DNA of 64,000 nt from Lathyrus oleraceus (lineage: Eukaryota > Streptophyta > Magnoliopsida > Fabales > Fabaceae): assembly GCF_024323335.1 (NCBI RefSeq), contig NC_066580.1:90396547-90460546 (forward strand), read 5' to 3'. The notes under the pieces were generated by a model. The model was not told where the DNA came from. It searched no databases and saw nothing but the letters and a program-made list of their open reading frames with translations. Positions 47,901-60,800 of this stretch are shown one piece after another. Every line of letters starts with the position of its first letter. The first letter of the stretch is position 1. The position numbers and the translations under genes are program-made.

Positions 47901-49328
47901 AAATCAAATATAATTTCTAAATTCAAATTATTTTAAAACCATAATTATACAAGTTCAAATCACTTCTTATTCTAAATTTCCGATAATAAAAGGATGGGAG
48001 GCGTTCGCCTCATTATCCTCCGATTATTCGAATAATTGGCGTACGCCACATTGCTTGAATTTTCGTCATCAAATTAAAAACACAATCGAATAAATTCAAA
48101 TCAACTCTTAGATCAAATCCAATTTCACGAAATAAACTTTAACTTAAAACTTCAATTGAGAATGGGAGGCGTTCGCCTCACCATTCCTTGATTATTTGAA
48201 TAATTGGCGTACGCCACATTGCTCAAATCATCGACTTTTCAAAATCTACCAATTCAAAATTCAAACTATTTTCGCAAATCAAATACAACGTCTAAAAACA
48301 TATCTTTTATAAATTAAACTTCGGATGACAAAAGATGGGAGGCGTTCGCCTCACCATCTCTCGAATATTTGAATAATTGGCGCTCACCACATTGCTCAAA
48401 TTATCGACTTCCGACTAAAATACGCTAAATAAACTTGGATAAGGGAATAAGTGGCGCTCGCCTCATTATTCTTTGAATAAGCAAGTAGGAGGCGTACGCC
48501 TCACTACCGTGCATATTCAACATCCACAAACAAACTTTCAAAATAATTCGAACGAAAAAAGGAGTAGAAGGCGGTCACCTTACTATTCCTCGAAAGAATT
48601 GGACGATTGGTGTGCACCACATTGCTCAATCTTTCGTCGTTCTTCAAAAACATCTCCAACATTAAACCTAACTTCTCGCCCCTGAGTGATCGAAACCAAT
48701 CAAACCCAAACACATCAATTCAACTCGTCACCCCTGCGTGACCAAAACCCTTTTCAAAAGAACACTGTAAATCCTTTCTAATGCGCACAACAAACCAGTG
48801 CTAGAGCATCCACCAAGAGTAGACAATCCAGCGTGTAGCCGTTAGAACGCCGACCTACACAGTCGTTCATCAAAACAAAACACACCAAATATTCGTAGTA
48901 GCCTGAACTACGAATGCTCTGATTTCCTTATTGCACCATAAGGATACGTAGGCAGGAGATTGTTGTATCTTCGCGAGCACACTAATAAAAACCTCCCATT
49001 TCCCCCTCCTGAGGTCTTCATCCATATCTATCATCAATTCTAATCACCCGAATCAAGGAAATAACAGTCAATTAATAGTCAAATAGCAAAATCAGACTAA
49101 AAGGTTCTCGTTGAGTACAACGGACGTGAGGGGTGCTAATACCTTCCCCTTGCCTAATCGACTCCCGAACCCGAATATGGTTGCGACGACCATTATTCTT
49201 ATTTCTAAAGGTGTTCTCAATATTTTCCTATTCCTTCATTGGAATAAATAAAGTTCGGTGGCGACTCTGTTCGAACAACATTTTTCCGCATTCCATCGCG
49301 AGGGATCGCATTTTTTTCAGGTGCGACA
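44986..49328 (+). repeat. 5' LTR of the plus-strand Ogre-type element
   Basis: 4343 bp from TGTCATACCCC to GTGCGACA, three bases before the primer site. A CT-rich zone at 45660-45760 with CCTTATACCTACCC is a likely transcription-start region. An array of paired palindromes lies at 47785-48620. Near the end are the shared Ogre landmarks GGATACGTAGGCA, GGTGCTAATACCTTCCCC and a TGGCGACTCTGTT copy at 49259. No ORF in it has coding features. Confidence 0.83.
47785..48620. repeat. Array of paired CpG palindromes in the Ogre-type LTR
   Basis: A first palindrome, GAGGCGTTCGCCTC or a variant, occurs near 47789, 47998, 48164, 48341, 48453, 48489 and 48567. A second, TGGCGTACGCCA or a variant, follows the first by about 40 bases near 47829, 48039, 48204, 48379 and 48608. 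The full units are about 165-210 bases apart, with unrelated AT-rich filler between. Confidence 0.88.
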
Positions 49329-49331
49329 AAC

Positions 49332-49349
49332 TGGCGACTCTGTTGGGGA
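49332..49349 (+). other. Primer binding site, tRNA-Arg type
   Basis: TGGCGACTCTGTTGGGGA matches the primer site type of Ogre elements. A 13-base exact copy of its first part (TGGCGACTCTGTT) lies 73 bases upstream at 49259-49271, inside the LTR. Confidence 0.85.
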
Positions 49350-50165
49350 TCCTGCTCCAAGCAAGAGAGAGTCTAGCCTAACTTAGTCTGATTTTTCTAT
49401 GACTGTTGGAAGGTATATTTTCTTTCCATGTTTATCTCTCTGTATTTTATTCTGATTACTTGTGTTGTATGTAATGTGTTTTGATACTTTGATATGGGAC
49501 TTGATGTTTGCTGTGAGATAAGCTTCACACCTGAGCTTCGAGAAAAACTTAGAACCCGGAGTTGTGTAGTATTGAAGCGAGGGGTGTACACCTTATTGGG
49601 ACAATACGAAGACCCCACCTAGAGTAGATCTGTTTGGAGTTTCCATCATAATATGGGTAGCCCATTATTGTGGGGAGGTTCTAGATACGATCCGTGACTC
49701 TAGGGACCTCGCCTTAAACCCAGGTTTTGTTTTCATGATTGGCGATTATATAGTATTGAACCGAAGGGTCTACACCCTGTTCGAACAATACGAGAATCCC
49801 ACTTAGATTAGATCAGTGCAAAACTCCCATCACGATGTGGCTAGCCCACCATTGCGAGGATGTTTTGAACTTGATCCGTGAGTCTAAGTTCCTTCCTTGA
49901 AAGCATAACTTTAGAACCTACCTTTGGGAATTTCTAGTAATCAGAGAAACCCGTACTTCTTCCTGTTATCCTGATGTACCTGACGTGTGAATGATCTTGA
50001 GTATCTATATTCCTTTGTGAAAACATGGCAAAATTTCATGCATTTGCATATCATCAACATGCATTGCATATCATTGTCCAGAAACAAAAACTTATACCCT
50101 ATTCTACCCTTTGTCCAGTAACACTGACTTCTCGACACCGGTACGAGACACGCCGTAACTACAAG

Positions 50166-51758
50166 ATGACACTTGAACAACTTGAAGCCAATCAGGTTTC
50201 GATGAGGACCGACATCGACTCCATGCGGGCTAAGATGGATCATTTGCTCGAGACTATGTTACTCTTGGCCCAGAAGGAGAAAGATGCTGAAACTAACGCT
50301 GAAGCCAGAAGAGTTGCTACTTAGCTTGGATCGCCATCGCTCATTATCCCTGGAGTGACTGGCCTTGATGGTAACCCTGATCAGCCTAGAGGAGGACCGA
50401 TCCCTATTCCTGTTCCCATGGTCAACATGAACCCCCATGAGCATTCAGCTACATCGGCTCGACATGGGTCCATGATGGGTGATAAAGATCCATGCGACCC
50501 CTTCTTCATGCCACAACTCGCCAAACCTGTTGTTGGAGGTCTCCCAGACCCAGCTATTGAGAGACTCCACGCTTTGGAGGAAAAATTCAAGTCCTTGGAG
50601 GTTCACACTACTCCCGGCTTGGACGCTGTTGATATGTGCCTGGTGCCAGGTCTGGTGATTCCCCAGAAATTCAAAGTCCCGGACTTTGACAAGTACAAAG
50701 GGATCAGCTGCCTGAGAACTTACCTCAGAGCCTACTGTCACAAAATGGCTGCCCACATCAGTAATGATCAACTCATGATTCATTACTTCCAAGATAGTCT
50801 TAGTGGGGTATCCTTGGAGTGGTACATACAACTGGAGAGAGGTCATGTCCAATCATGGAGACACCTTTATGAAGCCTTCCTTAGGCATTATCAGTACAAC
50901 ACTGATCTAGCACCCAACCGCACCCAGCTGCAAGACATGACTCAGCGCAACAATGAGTCATTCAAGGAATACACCCAGCGGTGGAGAGAGCTTGTAGCTC
51001 GTGTCCAACCTCCTCTCCTTGACAAAGAGCTAATTGACATGTTTATGGGAACTCTGCATACCCAATACATGGAGAAAATGGTAGGATCCAGCTTCCCAAT
51101 TTTTGCTGAGGTGCTCTCTGTGGGAGAACGGGTCGAGAGCCAGATCAAGAAGGGAAAGCTACCTTGTGCCACTAACGCTTCAAGTGGGATGAATAAACCT
51201 TATCCCAATCTCCCAAAGAAGCCAGAAGGGAAAACCAATGCCATAATGGGAGGGGGAGGATATAGGACACGTCCACATGCTCCTATACCTTATCATCAGG
51301 TTGTCGCGATCATCCCAACACCGTATCAACAACCATATCAACAACAATATCAGCAGCCTTATCAACAGCCGGCTTACCAGCAGCCACATCAGAATCAATA
51401 GCAACGTGCTCCGCAACAACGTCAGCCTAACCAGTAGAGGGCAAGGAGGCCAGAAAGACATTTCGATCCTCTGCCAGTGCCATACAGCAAGATCCTCCCC
51501 TACCTACTAAAGGATGGATCGATTGTTTTGAAGGAGCTAACACCTGCAAATCCACCTTACCCACCAGGCTACGACGCCAATGCTCACTGTGAGTATCATA
51601 TGGGTACCCCAGGGCACACAATAGAGAATTGTAAGGCCTTCAAACACAAGGTTCAAGACTTGATTGACAGCAAGGCAGTTACATTCACGCCAGTGAGGCC
51701 AAACGTTGCAACAAATCCCATGCCGGCGCATGCGGAGCACAGTGAAGCTCGAAGATAG
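50166..51758 (+). pseudogene. gag of the Ogre-type element, with three in-frame stops
   Basis: The frame opens MTLEQLEANQVSMRTDID, a coiled-coil-like start, at ATG 50166, about 820 bases after the primer site, as is usual for long-leader Ogre elements. A Retrotrans_gag region is clear: a FKVPDFDKYKG segment, WYIQLERGHVQSWRHLYEAF, then NESFKEYTQRWRELVARV. A Gln/Tyr/Pro-rich tandem stretch follows at about 51300-51400. The C-terminus has a knuckle-like CEYHMGTPGHTIENC. Stops are TAG 50322-50324, 51399-51401 and 51435-51437, with another TAG at 51756-51758 taken as the end. All four are TAG, and the first three lie in Gln-rich context where CAG to TAG explains them. No protease follows. Confidence 0.87.
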
Positions 51759-54428
51759 AGCTCCTCACCGGCCTGAAATAGCAGGATAACTCCCAACAAA
51801 GAGTCAAGAAACGAAGTCCCGTTGCTTTGAATGAAGGCAATCATTATGCCATTTTTACCATTTTGCATTCTTATAATTTGATCTTGTTTGTCTAAGTACT
51901 GTATGCTTTAAACATTGTTATTTGTATTTGGTCTTATTAATGGGATGATTATGCATGCTTTGAATCAATCATTCATAATTCACTAATCTATCACATTTTC
52001 AAATCACAAGCACATACTCTTCCACCTCACTTTCTTCATCACACTATTGTTAGTAAATGTTGGAAGGAGGATGACGAAAACAAAATACTCATAGTTGCTG
52101 ATTGTATGCTTTCGAATAAAATCCTGCTAATGATGTACATGCATTGTTTCAAATCCCCAAACACCGGAGAGATAAGGAGTTAATCCCTAGTCAACCACTT
52201 CGAGCCTAGAAGTAGGAGTTTCTTTCGGGATCTACAAACCCTTACGCTTAACCTGGGGCAGGGTAGTGTTCAGTTGGTCTAACTACACTTTCTAATTACA
52301 AGATGAAATATCCCATACAAGGATCAATCACATGATATTCTTCGTACACATCTTGAAGTTTCGAAAAAACCATACAAATCCAAACTGTATGTCTGTTGTT
52401 CTTCAATGACCAATGACTTGGCAGTCACAATTTCTAAAAAAAAAGTCAAAGAAAGAGCCTGCTAAGTCCAACACCCTGAAAGGAGACTTAGGCAAAAACA
52501 GGGGCAATCCCGATGGATTAAAGCTTCAAACAAAGCGGTCCTTGCAAAAGTTAGGGATCAAAACAAAAATCGAAAGAGACAATGAAAGTCTCCAACAAAA
52601 CAAGACAAGATTCAGTGACCACCATACCAAAATCAAATGGTCACTGACATCCAAAAAACGAAATAAGGTGGCTGCCATTCCAAGATACCTTGAATCACCA
52701 TCTTTATCCTTACACATGCGAAAGACGAATGTGTGTGAATTAAATGAACGTAGGATTGGAGATCATCATGAAGAAGGGATGGGTTAAAATAAACTTTGAG
52801 CCTTATATCCTTTTGTTTCAATGACCATGAACCAAGCCACGGTACAACCTTCAAAAGACCTAATTGAAGTAAGGTTTGTTCTGAAAGCATACTATAGCAA
52901 GGTTGAGTAAACTGACTCCTAGAGATTTGCTAATATTCTCTTCTCACCATATCACTCACTCACTAGCTAAAATCAACACCGCGTTTGGACACATGGTCCA
53001 CTCGTTACACATTACCACAACACTCCAAATGAATGATTGTTTTTCAAAACTTGCATAACTGTTGCATTAAAATCACCATTTCTTGAATAACAATTCTTAA
53101 TTGTCAGTCAGTACTTGACATCGAGTAAATTCCAACAAGGGGCAATTCGAGAGGCACTTGATCATTGGTGCTGACACGAATCAAGACCATCCTATGAATC
53201 AGGGGCATGACATCTTTTGATCATATTGACATAAGAAGTAGTCAGTATAAGACAAATCTCCAAGCATCGGCTGATCAAGGAGGAAAAACACTTCAGTACT
53301 CAGTATGTCTGGGGCAAGTCCCCCAAAGGCTAATCAGGGGCAGACCATTGCAAGATTCAGGAGCTGGAAAAAACAGACTCATGCCATGTCATGGGATAAT
53401 CACTTCTAAAAGTTTCCTTCCAAAGATAATTCCTTTGAATACCCTACAGTCTGGGGCAAGACAAGTTACAAGGGGCAAATTCCCTCCATATCTTCAAGTC
53501 AGTCAAGCAGATTGCGTCAGACACTGGTGATTTCTTGAATTCACAACCAAAAGTGTCGAAAGTTCATACCAATACGACATCATACCTTGACAAGAATCCT
53601 TAGGACACGTCAAAGGCATAATTATCATGCGTTGATCACGTCGCTATGCTCAGTTACAGGCTGGCCAAACATCTGAGAAGAAGAAGTCGAGATCTTTTCA
53701 AAGACAAATACATAATATATCGGCAAGAGATCAAACTTGGGGCACCAAGAGTATCCACACTTATTGCATGTTCATCATATCATCAACTACCGAGTGTCGG
53801 GAAGTCAGATCCTTCCCACCAACAGTCCAATCCACATTGACAATTACCAAAAAAAATTAAAGCCCACCCAGTTGGCATCTGCACAAAAACTAATACAACC
53901 AACACTGGTTTCCAGAAAACACATCGCCTTTGAAAAGGGGGGCCAATCCCAAACAAACCAATCATCTCTCGCATTCAAACATGCATCACATGCATCACCT
54001 CATTACATAAAGCATACATGACATTCATGCACATAAACACGGATCAAAATCCAAGGTTTAGTCATGGGCATCCGGGCCAACCCTTAGTTGAGTCATTGTC
54101 ACTTCCTCTAAGTGAGTTCCTACCCTCCTATCGGGCGTTCCCCATTGAGTTACATCCTTCAACCTTTTGTTGATAAGATATTATCCTCGGCTAAGTCAAA
54201 CATTGTTTCTTTAAGCACTTACCTTGCTTCGCGTTGAGCATTCCGCAATGAGTCGTTTCATGTAACCTTTTGTTGATAGAAAATACATCTCCCCAGAGAA
54301 TTATTGTTCTGCAACCTTTTGTTGTTGATACTCCAAGCAGTATTACCCAGTAATGTTCCAATACCACCCAATAAATCAGGTTTATTGAACTTTGACAGTA
54401 GCCTTATTTTTCCAATATTTTTACCACT
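51759..54428 (+). other. Noncoding 3' region of the Ogre-type element
   Basis: No protein motif is recognised on either strand. The sequence directly after gag (AATGAAGGCAATCATTATGCC, about 51830-51850) and the recurring GGGGCA phrases (52257, 53140, 53201, 53310, 53336, 53455, 53474, 53740) look like the post-pol part of Tat/Ogre elements, so the junction near 51780 may mark where pol was lost. The open frame near 52413 is not supported as a gene. Confidence 0.55.
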
Positions 54429-54839
54429 ATCCTCCTTTTGGTGAAAGTCCATTGAAGAATAATATTAATCATCACCCTATTTACGATAACCGTTATCCTT
54501 TTGGTAATGAAAAATCCTTGACATTTGTGATCTTACTGTCATCCTTTTGGTGTTAGAGATCCTTGAAGTTTTGGTCCGACCTTCATCCTTTTGGTGAATG
54601 GCGACCTCTCATTATTAAAGCTTATTGTCATCCTTTTGGTGGTAACAAGTTTTGTCGTGTGATCTTACCGCCATCCTTTTGGTGCCAACGACCCTTGAAG
54701 TTTTAATCTTACCTTCATCCTTTTGGTGAATGGTGACCTCTGCAATAATTACAGCCTACCGTCATCCTTTTGGTGTCGACGATCTTTATGGTGTTGACAA
54801 TCCTTGTCATTTTGGTTCAATCATCATTCTTTTGGTGAT
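54429..54839 (+). repeat. Tandem array with core CATCCTTTTGGTG
   Basis: Nine or so copies of the core are spaced 40-50 bases apart, with earlier degenerate forms (CAACCTTTTGTTGATA) at 54160-54330. Three basic units form a higher-order period of about 133 bases: copies near 54538 and 54671 are followed by the same CCTTGAAGTTTT and GAATGG-GACCTCT phrases. The array is cut off at 54839 by the next LTR. Confidence 0.85.
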
Positions 54840-57800
54840 TGTAGCGGTGTATTCGTCGCTATATGATCTATCGATTAAATCATAAGCTAAGAGATACATG
54901 AAAAATTTCGAGTCGCCACCGCACTTTTATTTATCCAAAGGACTGGCTAAAAAGCGAACAAAAGCCTAAGAAGTTTTACACGTAGAAAACTAATAAAAAG
55001 ATCAGAGATTCTGGGTAAGGGGTAAATTACGCAATGGGAAGGTGTTAGGCACCCACTACGTCCTAGGTACTCCTAGGGAGCCCTTTTCACACTTGTTATG
55101 CAAAAATTATTATTTGTTATGACATAAAGATTGTGCAAACATGATTGGGATGATGAGAAAAGAATATACATTTTTTATTATTTATTGGGTTCGAACGGAT
55201 GAACCCGTTGCCTACGTACCTTCCATCAAAGGTAAGGATCAGAACGCCGTAGTTCGGCTAAAAGATTTCCAAAAGTGGGTTAGGTTCAATTTTAAACACA
55301 AACCCTAGGTCTTACGTTATCCACGGGAGAAAACTCAACCTTATACAGACAACAACGTCCACCATGTGAGAACAGCTTCGACTTGCCAGGGAGGGGTTAA
55401 CCCTATAATAGGCAAGGAAGGCTTACAATTCAATCACTAAAGACAGAAGGTGAGATTAACATCAACCACTAAGATAAATCAAACCTATAGCTCATGTATG
55501 AAAGCATTAATGGACAAAGCCAAAACAAGTGAATGAGTGTAATTACTGATTATGATTATGAAAATGAAGTCAAAATATGATTAAGATCAATTCAAATAAG
55601 TATTATGAAATGGAGTTTGAAAAAAGTCAAGGACTTGAGTCCAGGTTTTTAGTTTGAAAAGCATGAAGATGTTTGCACAAAACTTATGTCAAGTTTGAAA
55701 GATAAAGTGTGAAAAGTCTAGAACATAATGAATGATGAATGGATGAGGGACGGATAGTAAAACTTCTTAGAAGGTTCACTTCTTGAAATCATATAGCAGA
55801 TGATTCAAGTGTGTCCTTTGGAATAGCAAATAACAAACAAACAAAAAGAAAGACGGATACCGGATGCCAATCAATGGTCTTATACCAATCTCCTAAAATA
55901 AAACGGGATATCTGATGCCACTCAATGGTCTTACACTAATCTCCACAGGCAAAGAAATAAAAAGCGGATACCGGGTACCAATAGATGGATTTACACCAGT
56001 CTCCTAAAACAGAACAGGATATCAGATGCCACTCAATGGACTTATACTAATCTCCTCAGAAGAAAACAAAAATGAAACATGGAAGTCAACTGCCAATCTG
56101 TCTGGACTTAGGTTAACTCCAAAGTATGGTCCTAGGAAATCCAATGCCACATTACAGGGACTTACAATGGATCCTCACATACAAGAACAAAAGCGACAAT
56201 ATGATCACAGGTATGCAAATGCCAACTTACAGGGACTTATAATTGCAACCTCTCATACAAACAGATGAACAAACTATGATCACAGGAAAGCAGATGCCAA
56301 CTTACAGGGACTTATAACTGCAACCTCACATGCAAATCAAACAGATCAAATTATGATCACAGGATAACAGATGCCAACTTACAGGGACTTACAACTGTAT
56401 CCTCACATACGAAACCAAACAGATCAAACTATGATCACAGGACAACAGATGCCAACTTACAGGGACTTACAACTGTATCCTCACATACAAACAGATAAAA
56501 CAGAAGATATGAGTGACCAATGAGGTCTTACACTCTATCCTTCCATATCACAGGAGCAAACGCCAAAGTAATGGACTTACAATTGTCCTCAATGGGCAAA
56601 CAATAATGATAACATCACAAAACAAATGAGATGATCATGCACTAATGGCAATTGATGATGATAAATGCATAGCATACAAGCAAACAAGTGCATATGAAGC
56701 AATCAATCAATCAATGAATATCAAACAGCACACTCTATAGCCAAACAATGGGGTCTCACACAAGAGGGTTTGACTTTAAAAGTCCACTGTAATGGGTAAA
56801 GGTCGCTCTTAACTTGGCCATTGAGGGGCTCAGGTGAAGCAGATGAAAAGGAGATGAGGGGTGTGCCTCATTGCTTCAATCTCAAATCAGAGAGAGCATC
56901 AAAGAAAGTGTGGGAGTTCAGAAAGTAGGAACTCTCTCCACATTATTGACTCGATTAGATCTTGGGTATTTATCTCATTGCTTCAACCATGTAATGGGAG
57001 CAAAGAGAGGACACACTGAATAGTGGGGGATAGATTGCTTATCCCTACCTTCCACCAATTGCCTTACTTGAAGGACTTTTCCTGCTTAGGACAAATATAA
57101 ACAAACACAGGCATTGCCTCTTATGGAGGACTTCAGACAGTTTGCCCGGTCAAATAACAGACCGGGTCTCCAGACTACATGAAGAAGAAGTATTTATACC
57201 TCAAAGCAAATGCTAAAAAAGCAAAGCAAGCAAGTTCAGAGAACTTAGGCAACTAAAGTACCTGCAAAAGTCAAACTCATTAGTAAACAAGTCAACAGTA
57301 AAAATCAAAAGGAAATAACCCAATAGTCAACCACAGAAGGGACCAATTGTGCAAGGCACAAAGACTCAAGCATATGAGTCACCTACAAAACAAATGTTAG
57401 CACAATATAAACAATTCAAATCAAGCACATTAGAATGATCCTCAAGGCATTGATGCTTAACCTGAAACAGATGAACTCAACATAAGCTCAGAAGACCACT
57501 AGGACTAGCCTAGGGTCAAAGATAAAAGAAAAAGTCAAGGCAGCAAGAAAAAGTCAACCCAAACCAAGTTTAATCATTCAAGAAGCATTCTCAAATGGAT
57601 TCATAATTATATCATGCATCATGGTCATTTCATATGCAAAAGGATGCAAAGCATGGCAAGAGAAGCACACAAAAGTCAACAGCAAAGACTTCATCCAAAA
57701 GTCAACTCAACCAATTTCAAAAATCATGAAATAAATCACACTCAATCCTAACATCTAACATGGTATACATGTAAAATTTCATGGCATTTGGATGAGAGGA

Positions 57801-60800
57801 AGGCAGTCAATGAAATTCATGAAGTCAAATCAAATTCAAGTAAGCATGGTGAAAGTCAACAAGCATGGGTCAACTTCAAAAAATCATATCAATTTGAAAA
57901 CAGAAGAGAAATGAATGAGATTAACACCAATGCAAAGCTTGAGATGTCTAGTCATCACATATGAAATTTCATGGACATACAATATGATTTGAGAATTTCA
58001 CAAAGGATTTGGCAAGGCATAGCACAAAAAGTCAACAAATGACCACATATGGAAGAAAATTCTCAATCAAATGGAAAACAGCAAGATTAATTCCAAGAAA
58101 ATTCATACATCAACTAGACATGTAAAGGATCATTCATGCAAAATTTCAAGTGATTTGGATAAGAGGAAGCATGTGAACAAAAATTGGGAAAATGCATGAT
58201 CATGGTATAGCACCAAATGTAACACATAACTTCAAAAAATCAAAGCTCTCAATCCACAAATGAGAAATGCACAAACTTTATACCAAAATGAAGGTCAATG
58301 TGTCTAGTTTCACCACAAAAAATTTCAAGCTCAAAGGATATGTCATGAGTATTTCACAAAGAGAATGGCACAAGGTATCAATCATGCACACATGTGAAGA
58401 AAATAATTATCATTAAAAATCCAGCCAATGGAAAAATAATTAAAAATCACAATAAAATTCTAGACTCATTTGTGATCATGTGTAAAAAATTTCATAATTT
58501 TTTGATGAAAATTGAATGAGAAATAAATTGTGGAACTTGATGAAATAATTGGATGAAATGTGAACAAAATGCATGGTCAAGCAAAGTCAACAATGGCAGA
58601 GTTGTAATTCTGGACTCATTAATCAAAACTACTGCGTTTTGATGCATGGAAACGGAATGTTCTCATTGGCCAACGGCCAATGGAACAGTAAACACCAAAG
58701 AAACTTCATATTTTCTGATTTTTAGAAACCCTAGTGTTTAACATATAGCAGGGCAGCTCAAAATGCTCATCTTCAATTGATTATCATGGCCAACAAACCT
58801 CAAGCAAAATCACACAGACCAACATGGTAACACAAATGTGGTATTCATGCAGCATAGAACAACAGCAACCAACAAGACAATATGGGAAAGGTATGAGTTC
58901 ATCATCATAAAAACGAACTTCAAGCAACATCACACAATAACATGGCATTGGGAATACTCATACTGCAACCAAACAACAGCATACAAAGTGCTTCACATGG
59001 TCATGAGGTTTCAAACAGCAGCAAGGCAACAACATGGGATCGTGTAATCATCAACATGTAACCAAATGAAATAAACAAACAGCATTCAACACAAGCAAAC
59101 ATAATATGAATCAAGGTGGATTTCTGGGCATGTTCCTAGAGTTTCAAACAAGCAACAACATGGTTTCAGCATTGTAAGCATCGAATTTGGCAATGTCTAG
59201 CAGCAAGTAATCAGTCAGCATACCACACATAAACATGGAAAAATCCTGGACAGGGTAGTTTCGAAACAGCCAGCATTGACATATTCATCATCATCATGTT
59301 CATCAAAACAATAGCACAAAACAGCATAGCAGTTGTACTCAACAGCAACACAAAAATCGACCAGCCACAACAGCATCATCATAACAGCAGCAGGCACATA
59401 TTCATGTTGTCACCAATCATAAAACGAAATGACTCGACAAAACCACACAAACAATATGGCATTGGGAAATGGTTAAGGTTTCAACAGCTGCAGGGCATGT
59501 GCAGCAACAACATGTATCATGTATTCTCATGCTTCCAACACAAACAACAGCAGGGCAAATAAATGTTCATCAATCATCATCATGTAATCATTAATCAATA
59601 TTCTATCATGGCAAACCACATAGCAGCTAAACAACAGCATACAGCACGAACAAACATAACATGAATTATGGTGGATTTCTGGACATGTCCATAGAGTTTC
59701 AAACAAGCAGCAAAATTTATGTTCCAGCTTTATCAATCAGTCAAAAACCAACAGCAACATGGAATTTCAAGCACCAAAAGACAAACAGCATGAACAAGTG
59801 ATTGTGATATTCATATTGCAAACAGACAACAGCAACATTCATGTTTTAAAACTGCAGCAAGGTTTAGCATGGCATCAATGTGTTCATCCATATCCAAACA
59901 AAATTTGATCAGCATACAATCAACATGGTATTGGCTCAGGTAATATCAATTAGCAACTGAATAAACACGAGCATAGCTCCATGTAATTAATATTGAGGTC
60001 ATGGTAATTGCAGTTCCAACAACACATAACTGATATGGCATTGTTAATGTCCATAATGCAACCAAACAACAGCATACAATATGTTCATGCATACTTAGCT
60101 AGTAACAAACCAACACACATTCAAGCACAATTTGGACAAATTCATCATAACAGCAACAGGGGACATTCAACAATTAGCATCATGAACTAAACCAAGCATA
60201 CAACTGCATAGCATAATGATGGACAAAATAGTTGGTTTAAACAACAGCAAAGCATCATAACAGCAGTAGCAACATTCATCATAACAGCAGGGTTTTAGCA
60301 TAGCAGCATTATCAATTCATTATCATCCAATGTCCATCACCAAATCAAGCAAAACAAACAAAAGCATATAGCAGCATAGGATTTGGCAATGTGTAGCAAC
60401 ATGTTCAATCTTCAAACAAACATTAACCAAGCAAATCAACATAACAGCATCAATAAGCATCAGGCATCAAGGATGTGGGATCATAATTTCATTAAATCCA
60501 TGCTAGCAAGATAAAACGAGCAGAATCATGTTTGAACACACAAAATGAAATGAAGATTTCTTGGCCAAAACACAACCAGATTAAGCATGCTTTAGTTCTC
60601 TAGAATCACCATAAAAAGATATTTCAAAAACATACTATAGCATAGCAAATGATTGAACTCGAATGCTTACTTGATTTTTAAGAAATTGAGATGCAGCAGT
60701 TGTTTGAAGATCCTAAGCTCAGACAGAAGTTCCCTTGGCCTTGCAATGATGGAGGATGAAGCTATTTAAGTTCAAGAACGCTTGGAGTTGAGGGAATCAC

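Larger units (their letters stand above)
44986..54839 (+). mobile_element. Ogre-type Ty3/gypsy element, plus strand, gag only, 3' end cut off
   Basis: A 5' LTR starting TGTCATACCCC, a tRNA-Arg primer site and gag are followed directly by sequence of post-pol character and a repeat array, with no protease, RT or integrase. It ends abruptly at 54839, where a minus-strand Ogre-type LTR begins. Because its left flank is another Ogre-type LTR (to 44985), it was inserted in that LTR. The missing pol could be one large deletion or the normal state of a non-autonomous gag-only family. Confidence 0.8.

Noticed and set aside
52413..52787. 124-codon ORF, Lys- and Asn-rich, in the 3' region of the Ogre-type element
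   Set aside because: The composition follows the A-rich DNA; there is no motif and it lies in the noncoding part of the element.
54429..54839. Regularly spaced short repeats that resemble a CRISPR array
   Set aside because: Spacing is irregular, the spacers are themselves related in a trimeric higher-order unit, and the context is a plant retroelement. It is a tandem repeat.
58700..60500. Asn/Gln/His-rich ORFs in the AACAGCA-rich stretch
   Set aside because: The low-complexity composition explains the open frames; the stretch lies inside an LTR.
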